A stretch of DNA of 17,424 nt from JBDRNO01 sp043811005 (GTDB taxonomy: Bacteria > Bacteroidota > Bacteroidia > NORP154). Positions 13,501 through 17,424 of the stretch are shown piece after piece; the first letter of the stretch is position 1; every line of letters starts with the position of its first letter. A model generated the notes under the pieces. It worked only from the letters and a program-made list of their open reading frames with translations. It was not told where the DNA came from and did no database searches. The translations under genes were made by a program, and so were the position numbers. The stretch is taken from contig JBDRNO010000172.1 in the NCBI GenBank assembly GCA_043811005.1, positions 1-17,424 on the forward strand, in the 5' to 3' direction.

Positions 13501-16198
13501 TTTATCAACAGGAAGTTATGATGTGACCGTTACCGATTCAAATGGATGTCAGGGTGTTGTAAGCGTAAGCATTAATCAACCGCCATTGCTGGTAGTTACA
13601 TCTCCCGATCAAAGCATATTATGCGACAACACAGTTTCATTGACCGTAACCCCTGGCGGTGGAACTCCGGACTACTCTTACCTGTGGAGTACCGGGGAAA
13701 CAACGGATACTATTTATTCAAACACTCCCGGAATTTATAATATTACTGTTACTGATGCACAGGGCTGCATAGCATCGGATACAGTAATTGTTACTGCAAC
13801 AAACAGTATTCTTGCTGCGGTAATTGTGGCGCCTCCCAGCATCTGCTATGGTTCCACAACCAACATTATAGTTAATGTAACCGGAGCAGGTGGTGCAGGA
13901 GGGTGCACTTATATTTGGAGTACAGGGGATACAACCAGCTCAATAACTGCAGGTAGTGGAACTTATTGTGTTACGGTCACAGATGGAGTAAACTGCAGTG
14001 TGACTACTTGTGTTAATGTAATCGAAAATGATCCTTTGGTAATTGATATTATCCCGGATACAATTTGCTATAATTCTACTGCCATATTAACCGCTGATGT
14101 TTCAGGTGGCTTAGCTCCTTATGAATATTTTTGGTCTACAGGGGATACAACAGTGAATATCATTGATTCAGCGGGTACTTACTCAGTTAGTGTAACTGAT
14201 GCTATCGGCTGCAGTGCTGTGACGAATGCAACCGTTATAGAGAACCCCGAAATGGTAATTGCATTTACTGATATTTGGAATGTTAGTTGTTTAGGTGGTT
14301 CTAACGGTTCTGTAACCGCAATTGTTTCTGTAGGAGTCCCGGGATTTACTTATTCATGGTCACCGGTTGCAGCCACAGATCCTGACATATATGGCTTATC
14401 TGCCGGAACTTACACTGTTACGGTTACTGATATATTAGGATGTGTAGGGTCAAATAGTATTACTATTACTGAGCCAACTACTGTACTTATGCTTGATAGT
14501 ATTTCAGGCAATAACATTAGCTGTTATGGAAACAATACCGGTTCTGCCACAGTATCCGCATCAGGGGGTACTGCCCCGTACAATTATTTATGGTGGGTTA
14601 CCGGGGATACTATTCCCTCGGTTTCCGGGCTTCCTGCTGGTTCTTATGGTGTTTCTGCAGCTGACTCAAATGGATGCATAGCGACAAATACTATTATTAT
14701 TTCTCAGCCGGCTCTTTTAAGTGTGAATATGAACGGTATTAATAATGTAAGTTGTACCGGGGGAAGTGATGCGAGCGTAACTGCACAGGTGTCTGGCGGT
14801 ATTCCTCCATACACTTATTTATGGTCACCGGGGGGGAGTACCGATTCATCTTTAACCGGGGTTATTGCAGGTTTTTATGAAGTGACGGTAGCAGACGCCA
14901 ATTTATGCACTGCCGGAGCTAATGTGACCATCACTGAACCTCCCCCAATTTCCACAACCGTATCAGGTACTACAGCAATCTGCTACGGTCAAAATACAAC
15001 GATCAGCGCTTCTGCAAATGGCGGAAACGGATACTTTACTTATTTATGGGACCAGGGATTGGGGACAGGCGCTGTTCAAATTGTTAATCCAACCACAACA
15101 ACTACTTATACCGTCATTATTACCGATGGCAATGGTTGTTCAAATACAGCTCTACCTGTTACTGTTAGTGTATCTTCACCTTTATCTTTAATTCTAACAG
15201 CTCCTGACACAATTTGTGAAGGAGATAGCGCTTCTGTTTTTGTATCTGTAAGTGGTGGTGATGGCAACTATTCTTATATTTGGAGTGATCCCGGCTTTGG
15301 TAATAGCGCCGGGCCGCATTATGTTACTCCCTCTACAACTACAACCTATACGGTTATAATTCTGGACTCGTGCAGCACCCCTGCTGTAACTGAAAGCATT
15401 ACTATTGTTGTGTCACCCTACCCTGAGGCAATAATAAATGCAAACCCCTCAGAAGGGTGTGTAACTTTAAATGTGAACTTTAGCGCGAACACAACGGGAA
15501 ATCCTAATGGAACCGGTTATTTGTGGACTTTCGATGATGGATCAACATCTACTTCTGTTTCTGCTTCTCAAACCTATTCACAAAACGGAACTTATACTGT
15601 AAGTTTAACCGCATGGTCTTCATTTGGCTGTAGTGTAACTTCAACAGCCAATGGTGATATTAATGTTTTCCAAACAGCGATCGCTGATTTTTCTGTTGAC
15701 CCGCCAGTAACCTCAATTTTGTCTCCAACAGTTGATTTTATTGATAATTCACAAAACACAACAACCTGGCTATGGGATTTTGGTGATGGTGATACATCAA
15801 TACTGACAAATCCTCAACATACTTATGAAGATACCGGCATGTTCCTTGTTCAATTGGTTGTGAATAATCAATTTGATTGTCCGGATACACTAACTCAATG
15901 GGTTAGTATTGAACCTGATTTTGCTTATTTTATTCCCAACGCTTTTATTCCCGATGGTAAGGGAGGTAACAAATCCTTCATAGGAAAAGGGCATTGTATT
16001 ACAGAGTTTGAGATGTTTATATATAATCGTTGGGGTGATTTGATCTATGAGACCACTGATGTTAGCAAACCCTGGGATGGCAGAGCCAACAATGGAAAAG
16101 AATTAGCTCAGCAAGATGTATATGTTTACCTTTTTAGGGTATGGGATTGTCTCCATGAGATGCATGTGTATGTTGGACATGTGACCCTGATACGCTAA
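10547..16198 (+). CDS. Giant T9SS-secreted SprB-repeat/PKD surface protein
   Basis: The 1,883-residue protein has a signal peptide (1-29, ending PSIAQ). A cysteine-rich N-terminal domain follows (about 30-240, CCGSVWPDRCIVF, YQIDCGPP, LSFCKPGNN). From about 245 it is a string of ~75-residue beta-sandwich modules. Seven are canonical SprB repeats (C-x-GG-S-DG... GG-PPY-Y-W... aG-Y-VTVTD-GC) starting near 712, 790, 866, 945, 1243, 1320 and 1399. Shorter-signature relatives (ICYG-type) fill 413-705, 1020-1240 and 1478-1625. Two PKD domains (about 1626-1708 and 1709-1790, with WDFGDGD) precede the type B sorting domain FIPNAFIPDG...VTLIR (about 1791-1883). The last directs export by the type IX system and is cleaved outside. 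SprB itself is the gliding adhesin of Flavobacterium; here an adhesin role is inferred. No PorP/SprF-type partner gene follows within the window, which is unusual. Confidence 0.92.
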   Translation: MNVLKIIKICLFIFLSGFTLLLFNNPSIAQVNPCTPNTPSYTLDLSGNPNGTWVSAPPIVRAGSCCGSVWPDRCIVFLITLDSAAVAINFEIISGAVPGGSMFYQIDCGPPVTVGEPICLNGPGPYALSFCKPGNNLNTYAITSIAGPSIPPDDTTGIGCDLTLSTIGLDPASVTWSDITSGTGLYNSYLSCTSGCSVTVVTPTPPAPPYVDYEVCGAPVTPICMPPAPFCDTVRIYITPELLVSVSPDPAVYCENFSGVQLYGNVTGGDGNYSYTWTNSYGTEVGDSLNYFAGSPGTYVLEVQDGNYPDCPAGFDTVTVIEQPLPEIDAGSDITICENITTISLNGTVTNAAGGIWSGGAGTFNPNNTTINTIYTPGASEITDGYVILTLTSTGNGICPAATDQIYIMFSSALNLSIIAPPIICYGDTATITANTTGGLPPLTYYWNTGDSTQSITAPAGTYFVSVSDAGLFPCMETATVTIQQNPLLTVTASPNDSTNCNTIIDISVSASGGSGNYTYWWSNGQTSTSISVTPGSYSVIVTDGSGCTATDSVSVTATNSTISATISQPGNLCYGSVTQISVTASGGTGFYSYLWDNGATTSSTVVGSGTYCALVTDMTNCWTTTCINVNENPVLTAEVFATSPTCVGANIPIIASATGGQATYSYLWSTGQSTQTIYQPAGTYTVYVIDANSCTDTASVTVTNEPNINTTVISAGVSCFNGNDGSATVTVSGGIPPYYYSWAPWGGVSATATSLIAGTYIVIVTDSLGCSEVIPVLITQPAAIFASVSSFSGPCCYGGSDGTATVGVSGGTPAYSYSWSPTGGSGQTATGLSENTYTVTVTDSNGCSNTASITITDPDLLNATISGTNVSCSGGSDGSITVNASGGTPPYSYIWTPNVSTTSTAANLSAGNYSVTITDAQGCLTADSITVIELPGIVVNVSNIVDVSCFGGSDGGATAIVSGGTMPFSYLWTPGGETTAATGNLSTGSYDVTVTDSNGCQGVVSVSINQPPLLVVTSPDQSILCDNTVSLTVTPGGGTPDYSYLWSTGETTDTIYSNTPGIYNITVTDAQGCIASDTVIVTATNSILAAVIVAPPSICYGSTTNIIVNVTGAGGAGGCTYIWSTGDTTSSITAGSGTYCVTVTDGVNCSVTTCVNVIENDPLVIDIIPDTICYNSTAILTADVSGGLAPYEYFWSTGDTTVNIIDSAGTYSVSVTDAIGCSAVTNATVIENPEMVIAFTDIWNVSCLGGSNGSVTAIVSVGVPGFTYSWSPVAATDPDIYGLSAGTYTVTVTDILGCVGSNSITITEPTTVLMLDSISGNNISCYGNNTGSATVSASGGTAPYNYLWWVTGDTIPSVSGLPAGSYGVSAADSNGCIATNTIIISQPALLSVNMNGINNVSCTGGSDASVTAQVSGGIPPYTYLWSPGGSTDSSLTGVIAGFYEVTVADANLCTAGANVTITEPPPISTTVSGTTAICYGQNTTISASANGGNGYFTYLWDQGLGTGAVQIVNPTTTTTYTVIITDGNGCSNTALPVTVSVSSPLSLILTAPDTICEGDSASVFVSVSGGDGNYSYIWSDPGFGNSAGPHYVTPSTTTTYTVIILDSCSTPAVTESITIVVSPYPEAIINANPSEGCVTLNVNFSANTTGNPNGTGYLWTFDDGSTSTSVSASQTYSQNGTYTVSLTAWSSFGCSVTSTANGDINVFQTAIADFSVDPPVTSILSPTVDFIDNSQNTTTWLWDFGDGDTSILTNPQHTYEDTGMFLVQLVVNNQFDCPDTLTQWVSIEPDFAYFIPNAFIPDGKGGNKSFIGKGHCITEFEMFIYNRWGDLIYETTDVSKPWDGRANNGKELAQQDVYVYLFRVWDCLHEMHVYVGHVTLIR

Positions 16199-16209
16199 AG
16201 CTACAGGGT
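16184..16209 (+). terminator. Hairpin overlapping the stop codon of the giant gene
   Basis: ACCCTG (16184-16189) pairs with CAGGGT (16204-16209); the TAA stop is in the loop. No T-run follows, so termination is weak at best. The arms belong to a two-block sequence, GACCC-GATACGCT plus ACAGGGTAAAC, that is also found at 8315-8372. Confidence 0.4.
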
Positions 16210-16251
16210 AAACATTAATACGATAGAATTTTATAGTCAGGAAAATTTCAG

Positions 16252-16387
16252 GTTGTAACGGTTTGGCGGTATGTTTTTGTTGCCGATTTTGAAGCACTTA
16301 CCTGTCAAATTACACGAAAGTTTATTTAAAGCTGAAACGCTGAAACCTGCACTGTATCGGCAATAAAATATACCGCATGTTACCAAC
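16252..16387. repeat. attC-like imperfect palindrome
   Basis: Outer arms GTTGTAAC (16252-16259) and GTTACCAAC (16379-16387) enclose long inner arms. GCGGTAT to TGCCGAT (16266-16287) pairs with ATCGGCAATAAAATATACCGC (16356-16376), differing by a few bases and one extra base. At 136 bp, with paired AAC/GTT ends and unpaired bases on one arm, it resembles an integron attC site in shape. However, the strict RYYYAAC/GTTRRRY boxes are not met. A MITE or structured RNA is possible. It lies downstream of the Bro-N gene. Confidence 0.5.
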
Positions 16388-16587
16388 TGGCCTTCTTTGT
16401 TTTCATGTTTTCTATCATTTATCAAGTCGTTTTTGTGTGTCGAACTTATGTGTTTGCATAGTTTTTTTTTTAAGATGGAAAAGATTTTTTGTTTTATTTT
16501 GCGTGACGAAGGTGGAAATTCGTTTGCAGTTAAACACTTTCTGCCTGTGAAATATAAGCTGCAAATGTGTTTACGTCTGTGAGATGG
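16388..16587. other. Non-coding stretch between the attC-like element and the Bro-N gene
   Basis: I see no convincing gene; the 61-codon plus-strand ORF at 16399-16582 has the composition of translated T-rich spacer. Two related strings, CTGCCTGTGAAAT (about 16542-16554) and GTCTGTGAGAT (about 16575-16585), lie close to the Bro-N stop codon. A T10 run at 16463-16472 could terminate plus-strand transcripts. Confidence 0.35.
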
Positions 16588-17424
16588 CTATTTCTTTTTC
16601 CCCGTTCTTTTATTCAATTGTTTTTTTTCTTCGGGTAAATAGTTGGTTGTTGATATTACTTTCTTACCTGTTTTTGATTCAAGGTCAAGTCTTGCTTTGC
16701 CCGCAACTGAACCACCTTGTTTGGCAGCCTTTTGGTTTTCTGTAAATCCTTTGGGATTTTTTGTTTGTACGATTGCTGTTGTCGAAGCTTCACCAAGCAT
16801 TGAAAAAATCAATTCAAGGTCAGTCATGTGGTCGCGCAAATTTTGGCTTTTCAACCCCTTTATTTTTTTGTATTGAGAAGGTGTCAAACCAAATGTTGCC
16901 TTGGAAATTTCTGCTGTTAAAATTGCATATTCAATTTGTTCCTTACCTCCCCTGTTTTTCCATTCTTCAGTTAACTCCTCACGGATGGCAATGCTTCGCA
17001 TCCGTTTCTCAATCCAGTCGTCAGGATAACCTTTAAGTTTGTACAGTTCACGTGTCCGTTGAGTTGCCAATTCAGGGTTTTCAATTTCATCCAATCTGTC
17101 TGACCCTACTTGTGCTAACCATTGCTTAAATGGTTCTGCTTTCGGTGATGGAATAGATTGTATTATTCGTAAAAGTCCTTTTGCATTGGCACAATTTAGC
17201 TTCTGTTTACCACCAACAGTGTCAACCGAAAGGGGGGTGACAAATTGTCCCCACCCTTTGTAAAGCTCATCGTCACGCTTACGCATTTTCTTTATATAAT
17301 CGCTTGGGTTGGGCGTGTCGGTAAGCACTTTAATAACGTCTGTCACAACAAAATACCATTTTTCGTCTGCTTCATTCCAGACCGTTCTTATTTGTTTGCT
17401 CTCAAATAATTTAATGTTGCTCAT
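16588..17424 (-). CDS. Bro-N domain protein (phage antirepressor / DinD-like)
   Basis: The ORF is complete, its ATG being the last three bases of the window. The 278-residue protein has an N-terminal Bro-N domain (about 1-105), with FESKQIRTVWNEADEKWYFV, VIKVLTDTPNPSDYIKKM, and SPKAEPFKQWLAQV. A helical, charged middle follows (RTRELYKLKGYPDDWIEKR). The C-terminal segment GGSVAGKARLDLESKTGKKV resembles the tail of DinD-type DNA-damage proteins. Bro-N domains are DNA-binding modules of phage antirepressors and baculovirus BRO proteins. The two-part layout and length (E. coli DinD is about 270 residues) favour a DinD-like accessory protein over a structural phage gene; no other phage genes are visible. 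Its promoter lies outside the window. Confidence 0.8.
   Translation of the reverse strand: MSNIKLFESKQIRTVWNEADEKWYFVVTDVIKVLTDTPNPSDYIKKMRKRDDELYKGWGQFVTPLSVDTVGGKQKLNCANAKGLLRIIQSIPSPKAEPFKQWLAQVGSDRLDEIENPELATQRTRELYKLKGYPDDWIEKRMRSIAIREELTEEWKNRGGKEQIEYAILTAEISKATFGLTPSQYKKIKGLKSQNLRDHMTDLELIFSMLGEASTTAIVQTKNPKGFTENQKAAKQGGSVAGKARLDLESKTGKKVISTTNYLPEEKKQLNKRTGKKK

Noticed and set aside
10547..16198. CRISPR-like or short tandem DNA repeats inside the giant gene
   Set aside because: The repeats are protein modules of ~75 residues with diverged codons, not identical DNA repeats with spacers.
16588..17424. Prophage region, from the Bro-N 'antirepressor'
   Set aside because: No integrase, capsid, tail, terminase or lysis gene is present; Bro-N proteins of this layout are common as solitary accessory genes.

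Overview
The window reads as an AT-rich chromosomal stretch of a member of the Bacteroidota, probably an environmental, non-model lineage. Three things point there. There is a 1,883-residue secreted protein made of SprB-type and PKD modules that ends in a type IX secretion 'type B' (gliding-motility-associated) C-terminal domain. Promoters of the Bacteroidota form TTG/TTTG-N18/19-TAnnTTTG stand before several genes. Starts are generally A-rich, without clear Shine-Dalgarno sequences.

Layout. 40-1809 (-) is a secreted/membrane TPR protein. 2095-2241 (+) is an orphan copy of its last ~48 residues in the opposite orientation. 2469-2624 (-) is the signal peptide and first residues of a PHB-depolymerase-like esterase. 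3042-3704 (-) is an atypical NAD(P)-binding Rossmann protein. A nested inverted-repeat element (3728-3839) separates this from an accessory block on the minus strand: a Fic AMP-transferase (4028-5153) and an Mrr-type restriction endonuclease (5489-6405), each split by a one-base frameshift. Next comes a carotenoid-desaturase-like FAD oxidoreductase (6732-8158), also frameshifted, followed one base later by a small Tat-type cysteine protein (6518-6730). A palindrome-rich spacer (8159-8555) leads to a CrtC-like lipocalin protein (8556-9647) preceded by two possible tiny ORFs. From 10254 the strand switches: a short, probably truncated membrane protein, then the giant T9SS substrate (10547-16198). 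After a 136-bp attC-like imperfect palindrome, a Bro-N/DinD-like protein (16588-17424, -) closes the window.

How it fits together. The desaturase and the CrtC-like protein suggest a carotenoid or polyprenoid pathway that is decaying or mis-assembled. Fic, Mrr and Bro-N proteins are typical accessory or defence genes. Their borders carry shared short motifs (GTGGCTAA, GGGCTA-TCAATTA), palindromes and a 32-bp promoter-bearing repeat that also stands upstream of the CrtC gene. Three consecutive genes carry single-base frameshifts, while the 5.6-kb gene is uninterrupted. This means either local decay, possible phase switching (an A11 tract in fic), or local consensus errors. I found no tRNA, rRNA, CRISPR array, complete insertion sequence or PorP/SprF partner gene.
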